From NCBI RefSeq assembly GCF_001294335.1, contig NZ_LGKG01000185.1, positions 1-64,000 on the forward strand: a stretch of 64,000 bases of DNA, given 5' to 3'. The stretch is from Streptomyces chattanoogensis. Lineage in GTDB: Bacteria; Actinomycetota; Actinomycetes; Streptomycetales; Streptomycetaceae. The position numbers and the translations under genes were made by a program. A model generated the notes under the pieces. That model had not been told where the DNA came from. It made no database searches and worked only from the letters and a program-made list of their open reading frames with translations. Of the stretch, positions 44,823-55,711 are shown in pieces. The number at the start of each line of letters is the position of its first letter. Position 1 is the first letter of the stretch.

Positions 44823-45195
44823 TCCGCACCCCCGGCCCGCCCACGCCGCCAGGGAATCCCCCCGGCAACGGAATGGCTATCTCTTCCCCCGCCTCATCCG
44901 TCAACTCCCGTGGATCCAGCACCGGATTGGCGTCGGCGATCCTCCACCACTGCCCCGGATCACCGAAGTACCGCTGCCCGAGCTGATCCGCCCGCTCACC
45001 GGCACCGACGGTATGCGGCACGCTCTCCTCGGCGGCATCCGAAAGCCGGGGAAGCAACCGCCTCTTCGCATACCTCACCTCGGTGCCATCGGCGGCCCGG
45101 TGCACCCCGATCTCCACCTCGTGATACCGACTGCTCCGCGGATACGGATGCGCACCGGGAACGTCGTCCAACGCCCGCTCATACGGCTCGATCAC
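44812..45195 (-). CDS. LysM-domain protein of the baseplate
   Basis: The 127-residue product has a polar N-terminus (YHEVEIGVHRAADGTEVRYAKRR) and a LysM-like domain (VPHTVGAGERADQLGQRYFGDPGQWWRIADANPVLDP...IAIPLPGG), about residues 60-112. In eCIS and phages small LysM proteins of the gp53 or gpX type hold the baseplate to the tube. The start is GTG 45195, three bases after the stop of the tube-adaptor gene, and the end overlaps the hub gene by 11 nt. Confidence 0.87.
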   Translation of the reverse strand: MIEPYERALDDVPGAHPYPRSSRYHEVEIGVHRAADGTEVRYAKRRLLPRLSDAAEESVPHTVGAGERADQLGQRYFGDPGQWWRIADANPVLDPRELTDEAGEEIAIPLPGGFPGGVGGPGVRNGG

Positions 45196-45198
45196 GCC

Positions 45199-45864
45199 TC
45201 AGATCCCCCTCCCGAGCCCCAGCCCCGCAAAACTCCCGCCCCACGCCGCCCGCGCCAGCTGCTCCTTCTGCGCCAGGTGCGCGAGATAGAGCTCGGCTCC
45301 CGGATGCCCCGGCGGCAGATCACTCACCGTCAGCACCTTGAGCCCCAGACTGAGCGAAGCCCGTATCGGATTCAGATACACATCGAAGGCGGATTCATTG
45401 ATCGACAGCTCGGTCAGCCGGACCGGCATCACCCGCTTGCTCCCCCACGTGAAGAGAGTGAGCGGCGTCTCGATGGGACTGATCTCAATGGTCCCCTTCT
45501 TGCTGAGATGCGACGCCGCCCGCAACTGCGCCGTCGTCGGCTGCACCAGCATCTCCAGCACCGCCAACTGCGGATGAATCCCGTCCGGCGCCGCCACATC
45601 CAGCTGATCCGTGCCATCGATCTCCGCGGTGAACTTCCACGTCTCCTGCGCCGGCCCCTTCAACCGCAACGCCTCATTACGGTCACCCCCACTGTCCCCG
45701 CCCCCACCGCCGCCCTCACCTCCGGCGGCCTGCGGCGCCACGGAGCGCTCGAGCGTGTCCGGGTTGAACTGGAGGACGATGAGGCGCTGGGGGGTGCCGC
45801 GTTCGGGATCGACCACGACTATTCCGGAGCGGATGGGTTTGGGGATGTCGGCGTAACGGGTCAC
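45199..45864 (-). CDS. cis7: CIS tube-adaptor protein (Afp7 N-terminal type)
   Basis: The 221-residue product opens with a short polar segment, then RLIVLQFNPDTLERSVAP and LRLKGPAQETWKFTAEIDGTDQLD, the hallmark of the CIS_tube/Afp7 N-terminal domain (T4 gp53- or gp48-like) that joins baseplate to inner tube. A Gly-rich insert occurs at about 48-62. The LysM half of Afp7 is coded separately by the next gene. It starts at GTG 45864, overlapping the candidate immunity gene stop (GTGA), so its translation is coupled to that gene. Confidence 0.86.
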   Translation of the reverse strand: MTRYADIPKPIRSGIVVVDPERGTPQRLIVLQFNPDTLERSVAPQAAGGEGGGGGGDSGGDRNEALRLKGPAQETWKFTAEIDGTDQLDVAAPDGIHPQLAVLEMLVQPTTAQLRAASHLSKKGTIEISPIETPLTLFTWGSKRVMPVRLTELSINESAFDVYLNPIRASLSLGLKVLTVSDLPPGHPGAELYLAHLAQKEQLARAAWGGSFAGLGLGRGI

Positions 45865-46526
45865 AGCCGGGCCTCCAAGCGGGCCGCCAAAGGCGCGTAG
45901 TCGTATTCGGGGAAGAGCTCCGGGAAGACCCGCAGCATGATCCTCAGGCTTTCCAGAGTGGATGCGTACTCTCTGGCGCCGAGCGGCACGTCGGCAAAGA
46001 GGTACTGCCAGCCCGTCACGCCCTTCGTGATGAACAGGTTGTCGAGGTAGTCGCGGTAGTCCAGATCGAGTTGGACGAAGGTGTGGAACCTGTCGAGGAA
46101 CCAGATCTCCGGACTTGATACGCCCGGCAGGAACCTCATGGTGGCCAGTTGTCCGCCGCCGCCCCGCGAGATGTCATCGAGGATCGAGAGTTCCGAGAGC
46201 AGCTTTTCGTCGCTCTTTTCCCAGGCGAAGTCGTGGACGAGGAGGTTGACTTCACTGCTGCTGTCGATGTTCATGACGTTGAACTCGCCGACGAGTGGCA
46301 CATCGGGATCTGCGGCATGCCAGTGCAGCGCCATGTACCGGTAGGGGAAATATGCTTCCTTGAGCCGTTCGGAGAGCGGAAAACCTTCCTCGGCCATCAA
46401 TTCGAAGATCGGCGTCGGGTCCTTCCCCGTCCCACCCGGGCCCTCTTCCTCGTACATGACGTCGAAGAACGGAGATTCGCGCACCTCACGGATGGCCTTG
46501 AACAAACGGCGCTCATACGGAACCAT
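45861..46526 (-). CDS. Candidate immunity protein for the nuclease-ended giant protein
   Basis: The 221-residue product is acidic and rich in Phe, Tyr and Trp (MVPYERRLFKAIREVRESPFFDVMYEEEG, YRYMALHWHAADPDVP, DRFHTFVQLDLDYRDYLDNLFITKGVTGWQYLF). No known domain was recognised with certainty, though this size and composition are usual for SUKH-like and other toxin immunity proteins. It starts seven bases after the stop of the giant gene and overlaps the tube-adaptor gene by 4 nt. Base composition is visibly less GC-rich than its neighbours (some 60-base lines near 53% GC), suggesting transfer with the toxin end. Immunity is inferred from position. Confidence 0.6.
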   Translation of the reverse strand: MVPYERRLFKAIREVRESPFFDVMYEEEGPGGTGKDPTPIFELMAEEGFPLSERLKEAYFPYRYMALHWHAADPDVPLVGEFNVMNIDSSSEVNLLVHDFAWEKSDEKLLSELSILDDISRGGGGQLATMRFLPGVSSPEIWFLDRFHTFVQLDLDYRDYLDNLFITKGVTGWQYLFADVPLGAREYASTLESLRIMLRVFPELFPEYDYAPLAARLEARL

Positions 46527-46533
46527 TCGATCC

Positions 46534-49500
46534 TCACTTTTCCTTGTGGAGCTGGCGCCAGTCGACCAGCTGCGCCGTCTGGAGCATCTTGAGGCGGTCG
46601 ATCGCAATCTCCAGCTGGGGTAGCGACCTTGGTCCCCTGCTCGCCTTCCGGGCGCGCATCGCCGTCGTAAAGTTCCGGATATTGGTGAATTTGTGTCCGG
46701 GTTCATCCAGGCGCTGCTTCACGATGTGCCCCGCCAGACTGCTCTTGATGTTGAGCCAGTCGCTGATCTGCTTGGCCCCGTAGGTGTTGATGTAGAGCTT
46801 GTTCTTCTCGTTGGGCTGCGGCGGTTCGATGTCGAGCCCCAGCGTCTGCTTGCCGGCGCTCAGCCGCTGCCAGTCGCTTCGCTTCGAACCCGTTCCCTTG
46901 ATCTTTTTGTACGGGCCCCAGGTGGTGCGGAAGTAGGTGGGAATGTCGTTGATGGCACCGGAGTTGCCGAACTTCACCCTGGACTCGAACCAGACGGGCT
47001 TGTTCTTCGCGGCGCGCCAAGCGGGCATCTCCACTCCGCGCTCGAGGTCCTTGTTCACGCCGCGGCGGGCCGGCACCAGATTGTTCTCGGCCGCTTGGCC
47101 ACCGAGGCGCTCGGGGAGCAGGTGTGCCCTGACCCAGGCTCCGCCCTCCTGGAGGTTGCGGAGGGGATCCGTGATGTAGTCCCAGCCGGGCGGCCTGACC
47201 GTGCCGGGAGGAGTGCCCCATGGGACGCGTGGCTGGCTGAGGAAGTCAGCGCTGATGGCGCTCGCCCTGCCGCTGTGGAAGCCGGGGAGACTCGGCTTCG
47301 GCAGGTCGTTGGCCGCCGTCGGCGCCCCGGGCGGGTTGGGGTAGGCCGACGGCTCGGACCGGGGCTCCGAATAGTCCCCGCCCAGCACCGGCATGGACGG
47401 GTTCAGGGAGGCCACGACGGTGAACGGATCTCCTCCGACGGGTTCCAGTCCGGTGAGCCGGTAGTGGAGCTTCATGGACTTCAGGAGGCCGAGGAACGGC
47501 GAGCGGGGAATGCCGGGGCGCATCGCCCTGAGCAGCCTGGGCCGGATGCGCGCGACGATCTTGAGCAGCCGCTCTTCCTTCGACTCCTTCTTGTTCTCGT
47601 CCTTCTTCGTCCTGTCCTTGTCCGGCTTGGACTTGGGCCTGCCCGGTCCCCGCCTGTCGGGGCGCCGCTCGGGCTTGCCGGGGCCCTTCTTGCCGTCCTT
47701 GGGCCGGGGCCTGCGCGGGCCGTCCCGGTCCGGCTTCGGTTTGTGCCGACTGTCGCCGTCCTTGCCGTCCTTGCCGTCCTTGGGCTTGGGCTTCTTGCCG
47801 TCGCCTTCCTTGCCGTCGCCCTTCGGCTTGTTCGGGTCCTTCGGCTTGGCGGGGTCCTGCTCCTTCGGCTTGGTGGGGTCCTCGTCCTTGGGCTTGCCCG
47901 GGGCGTCCTTGTCGTCGTTCCTGGGCTTGCCGGGAGTGTCCTTGCCGTCCTTCGGTTTGGTGGTGCCGGGCGTGTCCTGGCCGGTGTCCTTGGGCTTGTC
48001 CGGCACCTGGTCCTTCGGCTTCGGCTTCGCGTCCAGGTTCGGCTTCGGCTGCGGTGTGGGGTCCGGCTTCGGCTTGGGCCTGGGGGCCGGGGTGGGGCGG
48101 GTGTCCGGCCTGTCGCCCGGCCTGTCCTGCTTCGGCTGACCCGGCTTGTCCGTCTCCGGGGGCTTCTTGCCGTCGCCGGGCCTGGCGTCCTTCGGCCTGC
48201 CCGGACTCGTGTCCCTGTCCGGCGTCTTCGTCGTCGGCTTCTTCGGGTCCGTCTTGGGGTCCGTCTTGGAGGCCGGCTTCGCGTTCGGCTTCGTGCCGGG
48301 GCCCGTGCCCTTGCCCGGCTTCGGGAGGTTCGACGAGGGGGGTGGCGGTGCGGAGCCCGTGGTGCCGTCAGGGGCTTCCCTGTTCCCCTTGTCCCCCCTG
48401 TCTCCCCTATCTCCCTTGTCCGCGGTGGAGTCCTTGTCGCCGCCTTTGCCGTCCCCGTGCCCGGCCTTCGGGTTTCCGTCGCCCTTCCCGCCCTTGCCCC
48501 CCTTGCCGAGTTTCGCCGCCACTCCCTTCAAGCGGCGGCCCACCTTCGCGACGTACTTGCCGATTCCGTTCAGGAGGGCCTGGTAGGCGAGTTCGAGAAG
48601 GGCGACGATTCCTGCCGCGACCGCCTTGGCGAAGAGGATGCCGGCGCCGCCCTGGCGGACCGCCTTGAGCCAGTCGAGGACCGCGCCGATCGCGCGCAGG
48701 ATCGCGCCGAGCGCACCGATGGCCGTGCGGATCGCGTCGATGACCGCCATCACCCAGCCCGCGCCGGGGATCAGCTTCGCGATGACCTTCGTGATGACGA
48801 TCTCGCCGATGATGAAGGGGAGCATGGGGACGACCGCGTCCCAGGTCTCCTTCACGATCTTCTCGAGGGTGAAGCCGCCCTTGATGAGCTTGTCGAGGAT
48901 CGCCTTCGGCACCCCGATGATTTCCTCGATCTTGGACTGGAACCACTGCTTGACCGCCGACTGAACCTCGCGGAACAGATGGTGCTTCGCACCGTCCACC
49001 GCGGAGTTCTTCGCGCCGCTCAGCCAGCCGCCCGGGTCGTCCATGAAGTCGATCGCGATCATCATGAAATCGCCGAGTGCACCGAGGAGTTTGGACGCGA
49101 ACTCGAGGACGGTCTTGATCGCGTCCACGACCGCCTTGATGACGTCCATGAGCATCTTCTTCAGGACGTTCAGGATGTCGCTGAGGATTTTCGCGATCCG
49201 GTTGAGCAGGTCCGTGATGATCTTCTTGAGGAGCGCCGCGAGCTTCGTGACGAGGGCGATCGCCGCCGCGATCAGGTCCGTGATGAACTTCCGGATCCGG
49301 TTGGCCAGTTCGATGATGGCCTTGACCATGTTCTTGGCGAACTCGATCAAGTCGTTGATGAGGTTCTTGATCGTGTCGACGATGAACTTGCGGGCCTCGT
49401 TGATCCAGCGCTCGACGTTCTCCTTGAAGTTCTTGATGAAGTTGACGACCGCGTCACGCGCCTCCCGGATGATCCGGACAATCGCGTTCTTGATCTCGAT

Positions 49501-52500
49501 GACCTTCTCTTTGATCCAGTCGAAGGCCTTCGTGAGCCAGTTGCCCGAGTCGTTCGCGGCGGTGTCGGTCTTCTTCTTGGAGTCCGTCTCCGCCTGAGTG
49601 GCCTTGTCCTGGATCTTCTTGTCGCTGCCCTCCTTCTCCTTCTTGGTGTCGTCGTCGGTCTTCTTTTCCCTGTCCTCGACGTCTTTACGGACCTTTTCGT
49701 GACGCTCCGTCTTCTTGGTGCCCAGCTTCTTGAGTTCCGCGTCCTGTTCCTTGCGCCAGCCGGTGCGCTGCGACGTGACGTCGTTCTGGGCCTTCGCGCG
49801 CTCGCCCGCCTGCTCCGCGGTGTTCTTCGCAACCGTGTCGCCGACCTGCTGCTTGTGCTTCTGCTGCGACTCCCGGAAGTCCTTGTCCTTGGTCTGGCGG
49901 CCCTCGGACATGCCCTTCTGGCCCTTGCTGAACGCTGCCTGGAACTGCGGGCCCCGGTCGTGCTCCGCCACCGTGGAGGCCGCATCCGCGGGCACCGCGC
50001 CCGTCGACGCCTTGCCCGTCTGCACCCCTCCCTTGCCGCCCTCGCGGCTGGGCACCTTGGCCTTCAGCTGTTCCTTGGGGGCATTGGGGTAGACCTGGTC
50101 CTCGCCCATGGGGCGCCCGGCGTCGTCACGGGCCGTCGTGCCCGTCTCCTCGCCCTTGGTGTCGACCGCCCGGCCCTGTTCGTCGGACTTCTGGTCGGCG
50201 GCACCCTGCATCTGCACACCCGGTGCGTTGCCCGCCCGGGCCTTCTTGAGCGCCTCGTCCTTGGTCGGCAGACCGGCGAACTTGGCGGCCAGCTCCTGCT
50301 TGTCCACCTTGAAGCCGAGCTTCTCCGCGAGCCAGCCGATGCCAAAGCCCAGGGCCATCTTGAAGGTGTCCCAGCCGCCCGGCTCCTCCGCCTTCTCCGC
50401 CTCGATCTGACCCTCGGGCTTCTGCTCGCCCTTGACCTCGGCCTTCTCCTGTTCGGGCGCATCGGACTGCTTCGCGGGGTCCTGCGAGTAGGCCGCCGGG
50501 GCGTCGGCCTTCGGCTTGCCCTCAAGGGTCTGCGGTGCGCCTGCCGGGCGCTGCATGCTCGGCGGTGCCGACGCGAGCTGCTTGTGCTCGTCGCCGACCG
50601 TGCGGTCCACCGAGCCGCCCACCCCGCCCATGGCCTGAAGTGCCTTGTGGGGCTTGAGCTTCGCCGCCGACGACAGGCCCGCCTCGGGGGACATCTGTGA
50701 CAGGTTCGGGGCCGGGCCCGTGTCGTTCTTCCTGCCCTTGGCCGGCGCGGCCCCCTTGCCGCTTCCGCCCTCCTGGGCTCCGCCACCGCGCGGCGTCCTG
50801 GGCGCGGGGGCCTCCTTGGGAGCGGCGGCCGGCTCCTCCTTCGTGGCCTTCGCAGGCTGCGAGGCCTGCTTCGGCGCGGGTGCGGACTCCTTCACCGGTT
50901 CCTTGGGTCCCGGTTCCTTCGTGCCCTCTGCGGACGCTCTCCGGCCGCCCTCTTCCGTCTGCGACGTGTCGCTCCGGTCCCCGGAGGACGCCTCGTTGCT
51001 CGCACCCCCAGGCGTGTCCGCGTGCGAGCCGCCCGAGACGTGCGCATCCCGCGCGGGTGACGGGGACGTGCTGTCCTGGCCCTTCTCGCCGCCCTTGCCC
51101 GCGGTGTCGCCGTCGCCCTTGCCCGAGGCGGCCGGTTCGGTCTTCTTCTGGCCGTCGTTCTTCTGCTCGTCCTTCTTCGGTTCCCCGCCCTTGCCCGCGG
51201 TCTCGGGGGCCGCCGCCCTGCCGCCCGCCGCCTGCGGGGACCCCTTCTCCTGGGCGCCTGTGGCCTTGTCGCCCGCGGCCTTGGTGTCCTTCTCCTCCTT
51301 GGCGGCGGGCTCCTTCGCCTCGCCGCCGCCCTCCGTCCTGCCCGCGGACTCCTGCACTGTCTTCTGCGCGGCGACGGGACCCGCCTTCGGGTCGTCCCCG
51401 CTCTTCGGGTCCTTCGACGATGCGCCCGCCCCCGGCCGGGACTCGGTGGCCCGCTCCGCCTCCAGGCCGTCGGAGAGCGCGTCGCCGGGCCCGCCCTCGG
51501 TCTCCACCGACGGCCCGGACTCCAGGGGCGCCTCGGCCGCCGCCTCCTGCGGCTCGGCCTCGGCCTCCTCGTCCTCGGCGTCCTCCGCGTCCCGCTCGGC
51601 CTGCACCCTGTCGGCCTTCGTCGGCGGGGGAGCGGGGAAGGAGGGCACGGCCTGAGCGGTGGACGGGTCGAGCGTCTCGGCCGCCGGCACCCCGGAAACA
51701 TCGATGTCCTGCTCGGGCAGGAAGTCGTCCGGCTGCAGCGGGGTGTCCCAGGCGCTCTTCTCGGCGCCGCCGACCTCGACCTCCGACTCGCTGCCGGAGC
51801 CGAACGGGTCCTCGTCGTCCTTCTCCTCCGGCCCGTCGAGGTCCTGGTTCCGTACGCCGTCGAGCGTGCTCAGCGGGCCGGGCGCCGGCGCCTCGGCGCC
51901 CGTCCGTGCCGGTGAACCCGAGGGCTTCTCCTGCCCGCGCCTGTCCTGCGGCTTCGGCTGCTGACCGGCCACCAGCGAATCGGCCGCGCCCGGACGGTTC
52001 TTGGCCGCGGACTCCTCCTTGCTCGCGGCCGGGGTGCCCTTCTGGTCCGCGCCCTCCTTGCCGCCCTCGGCGCCGGACTTCTTCTCGCCGCCCTGCTGCC
52101 CTGCCCCCGGCTTCCCGTCCGAGGACTTCCCGTCGGGGCCCTTCTCACCCCCGGACTTCTCACCCCCCGTCTTCTCGCCCCCGGCCTGCTCGCCCTTGCC
52201 CGCACTCCCGGCCGGGGACCGCCCTTCCCCGGACCGGCCTTCCCCGGACCGCTCTTCCCCGGACCGGCCTTCCCCGGACCGCTCTTCCCCGGACCGCCCA
52301 CCCGCCGCCGAAGACGACTGCTGCTGCGGTGCGGCGGCCGGTCCCCCCTGCGGTGTGCTCCCGTCCTCCCGGGTCCCCCCGTTGCGCGGTGTGCTCCCGG
52401 CGGCCCCCTCCGCCCCGAGCCGTTCCTTCTCCGGCCCCGGCGCCACCGCCGGCTCCCGCTCCTCCGCGCGCCGCTCCTCGGCCGTCCGCCGCTCGCTCTC

Positions 52501-53376
52501 GCGCTCGTACCGCAGCGCCTCGGCCGCATCGGGCTCGATGAACGGGGCACCGAGCGAGTTCTGCTCCAGGCCGTCGCCCCAGAGGCCGTCGTCGGCCCCG
52601 GCCTCGTCCACCAGGTCCAGCACCCGCTCGAGTTCCGGGCTGAGCAGCCTGTTCTCCAGGCGTGCGAGAACGGCGTCCTGCAACTCCTCGGGCAGCCGGG
52701 CCAGTTGCATACGGGTGCGCTTCGACCGGTCCTCCGGGTCCCCGCGTACCGAGCGCACGACCGAGTTCGCCAGCCGGTCCACCAGGGTCGCCGGATCCAG
52801 CAGCTCCATGCGCCGCCGGTCGGCGTCCACCGTCGCATACCGCAGCCATCCGGGCGTCGCCTGCCCCGGCACGGCCTCCGCCTCCCCATCGGACCGCAGG
52901 GAGCCGAGCATCGCCGCCCGCACCGTCTCCTGCGCCGCCGACTCCGCCTCCCGCTCGATCCCCTCCTGCGGAAGGCTGACCGACCCCAGATCGCGGCCCG
53001 CCCGCAACGCACCCAGCCCGTGGGGATTCTGGACGGTGTGCAGCAGCTCATGCGCCAGCAGCCGCTGCCCGTCCGCCGTGCCGGGGCGGTACGTCCCCTC
53101 GCGGAAGAAGATGTCCTGGCCGACGGCGAACGCATCCGCGCCCATCGTCTCCGCCAGCTGCCCCGAGTCCCGGTCGGTGTGCAGCCGGACCTGGCTGAAG
53201 TCGTGGCCGAGCTGCTCCTCCAGCTCACGCCGTACGCTCAGATCGAGCGGCTGGCCCGCGCCGCTGACGATGTCCTTGGGCTCGGGTGCCCGGGACACGG
53301 CGCGCTCCTTGCGCTTGCGCCGCTTCTCCTCACGGGCCGCCCGGGTCTCCTGGGCCGAAGCCTGCGCCGCACTCAC
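46534..53376 (-). CDS. Giant DUF4157 protein with helical core and C-terminal nuclease-like domain
   Basis: The 2280-residue product starts at GTG 53376, overlapping the previous stop (GTGA). Residues 40-120 are DUF4157 (eCIS core) with a zinc-type HELLH (109-113). About 290-1240 is disordered and charged, with GEERS/GEGRS repeats near 370-390. About 1285-1615 is a long chain of amphipathic and hydrophobic helices (AIVRIIREARDAVVNFIK and many similar). About 1625-1940 is Lys/Pro/Asp-rich. The last 300 residues carry a His-Me finger-like core, RAHLLPERLGG with NNLVPARRGVN (His2085, Asn2099, Asn2108). It is probably a toxic effector loaded into the particle; DUF4157 proteins are known eCIS cargo. 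A tape-measure role is possible. Confidence 0.82.
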   Translation of the reverse strand: MSAAQASAQETRAAREEKRRKRKERAVSRAPEPKDIVSGAGQPLDLSVRRELEEQLGHDFSQVRLHTDRDSGQLAETMGADAFAVGQDIFFREGTYRPGTADGQRLLAHELLHTVQNPHGLGALRAGRDLGSVSLPQEGIEREAESAAQETVRAAMLGSLRSDGEAEAVPGQATPGWLRYATVDADRRRMELLDPATLVDRLANSVVRSVRGDPEDRSKRTRMQLARLPEELQDAVLARLENRLLSPELERVLDLVDEAGADDGLWGDGLEQNSLGAPFIEPDAAEALRYERESERRTAEERRAEEREPAVAPGPEKERLGAEGAAGSTPRNGGTREDGSTPQGGPAAAPQQQSSSAAGGRSGEERSGEGRSGEERSGEGRSGEGRSPAGSAGKGEQAGGEKTGGEKSGGEKGPDGKSSDGKPGAGQQGGEKKSGAEGGKEGADQKGTPAASKEESAAKNRPGAADSLVAGQQPKPQDRRGQEKPSGSPARTGAEAPAPGPLSTLDGVRNQDLDGPEEKDDEDPFGSGSESEVEVGGAEKSAWDTPLQPDDFLPEQDIDVSGVPAAETLDPSTAQAVPSFPAPPPTKADRVQAERDAEDAEDEEAEAEPQEAAAEAPLESGPSVETEGGPGDALSDGLEAERATESRPGAGASSKDPKSGDDPKAGPVAAQKTVQESAGRTEGGGEAKEPAAKEEKDTKAAGDKATGAQEKGSPQAAGGRAAAPETAGKGGEPKKDEQKNDGQKKTEPAASGKGDGDTAGKGGEKGQDSTSPSPARDAHVSGGSHADTPGGASNEASSGDRSDTSQTEEGGRRASAEGTKEPGPKEPVKESAPAPKQASQPAKATKEEPAAAPKEAPAPRTPRGGGAQEGGSGKGAAPAKGRKNDTGPAPNLSQMSPEAGLSSAAKLKPHKALQAMGGVGGSVDRTVGDEHKQLASAPPSMQRPAGAPQTLEGKPKADAPAAYSQDPAKQSDAPEQEKAEVKGEQKPEGQIEAEKAEEPGGWDTFKMALGFGIGWLAEKLGFKVDKQELAAKFAGLPTKDEALKKARAGNAPGVQMQGAADQKSDEQGRAVDTKGEETGTTARDDAGRPMGEDQVYPNAPKEQLKAKVPSREGGKGGVQTGKASTGAVPADAASTVAEHDRGPQFQAAFSKGQKGMSEGRQTKDKDFRESQQKHKQQVGDTVAKNTAEQAGERAKAQNDVTSQRTGWRKEQDAELKKLGTKKTERHEKVRKDVEDREKKTDDDTKKEKEGSDKKIQDKATQAETDSKKKTDTAANDSGNWLTKAFDWIKEKVIEIKNAIVRIIREARDAVVNFIKNFKENVERWINEARKFIVDTIKNLINDLIEFAKNMVKAIIELANRIRKFITDLIAAAIALVTKLAALLKKIITDLLNRIAKILSDILNVLKKMLMDVIKAVVDAIKTVLEFASKLLGALGDFMMIAIDFMDDPGGWLSGAKNSAVDGAKHHLFREVQSAVKQWFQSKIEEIIGVPKAILDKLIKGGFTLEKIVKETWDAVVPMLPFIIGEIVITKVIAKLIPGAGWVMAVIDAIRTAIGALGAILRAIGAVLDWLKAVRQGGAGILFAKAVAAGIVALLELAYQALLNGIGKYVAKVGRRLKGVAAKLGKGGKGGKGDGNPKAGHGDGKGGDKDSTADKGDRGDRGDKGNREAPDGTTGSAPPPPSSNLPKPGKGTGPGTKPNAKPASKTDPKTDPKKPTTKTPDRDTSPGRPKDARPGDGKKPPETDKPGQPKQDRPGDRPDTRPTPAPRPKPKPDPTPQPKPNLDAKPKPKDQVPDKPKDTGQDTPGTTKPKDGKDTPGKPRNDDKDAPGKPKDEDPTKPKEQDPAKPKDPNKPKGDGKEGDGKKPKPKDGKDGKDGDSRHKPKPDRDGPRRPRPKDGKKGPGKPERRPDRRGPGRPKSKPDKDRTKKDENKKESKEERLLKIVARIRPRLLRAMRPGIPRSPFLGLLKSMKLHYRLTGLEPVGGDPFTVVASLNPSMPVLGGDYSEPRSEPSAYPNPPGAPTAANDLPKPSLPGFHSGRASAISADFLSQPRVPWGTPPGTVRPPGWDYITDPLRNLQEGGAWVRAHLLPERLGGQAAENNLVPARRGVNKDLERGVEMPAWRAAKNKPVWFESRVKFGNSGAINDIPTYFRTTWGPYKKIKGTGSKRSDWQRLSAGKQTLGLDIEPPQPNEKNKLYINTYGAKQISDWLNIKSSLAGHIVKQRLDEPGHKFTNIRNFTTAMRARKASRGPRSLPQLEIAIDRLKMLQTAQLVDWRQLHKEK

Positions 53377-53683
53377 CGGGCCTCACCCCGTCCCGTCAGC
53401 CCCGCGTGCACCGCGCGGGCCAGCGCCTCGCCGATCCGCACGGGGGAGGCGGTGGCCGGCAGCGGCGGCAGACCGGAGAGCTCCTCCAGCGACCGCCCGG
53501 AACCGTCCGCCGCGAGCGGCACCCCGCGCTCCCGTACGAGCCGGGCCAACTCGTGCTGGAACGCGGCCGATACGCGGTCCGGGTCGACCCGTGCGTCGAA
53601 GCCGTCCAGGACCAGCTCGCCGATATCGATACGGAAGGACTGCGGCGCGCCCGTCTCCCCGGCACCGCGGTGACCGACCTCGT

Positions 53684-53693
<10 letters not shown>
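53373..53693 (-). CDS. Small conserved eCIS protein of unknown function
   Basis: The 106-residue product reads MGLNEVGHRGAGETGAPQS, then FRIDIGELVLDGFDARVDPDRVSAAFQHELARLVRERG and a Ser/Pro/Leu-rich part ending RIGEALARAVHAGLTGRGEAR. The central segment resembles small proteins that often sit between the ATPase and DUF4157 genes in eCIS clusters. The ATG overlaps the ATPase gene end by 10 nt, and the stop overlaps the next GTG. Its position suggests a chaperone or loader for the giant cargo. Confidence 0.7.
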
Positions 53694-55678
<1,985 letters not shown>

Positions 55679-55711
55679 GTCCTTCTCCGCCCCCGTTCCG
55701 CCCACCGCGCC

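Noticed and set aside
47600..48500. Lys/Pro/Asp repeats of the giant gene as a possible CRISPR or satellite array
   Set aside because: No constant repeat-spacer lengths; it is in-frame low-complexity coding sequence.
46693..50700. Long plus-strand open frame opposite the giant cargo gene
   Set aside because: It mirrors Lys/Asp codons of the giant gene as Leu/Val-rich text with no start signal; antisense shadow.
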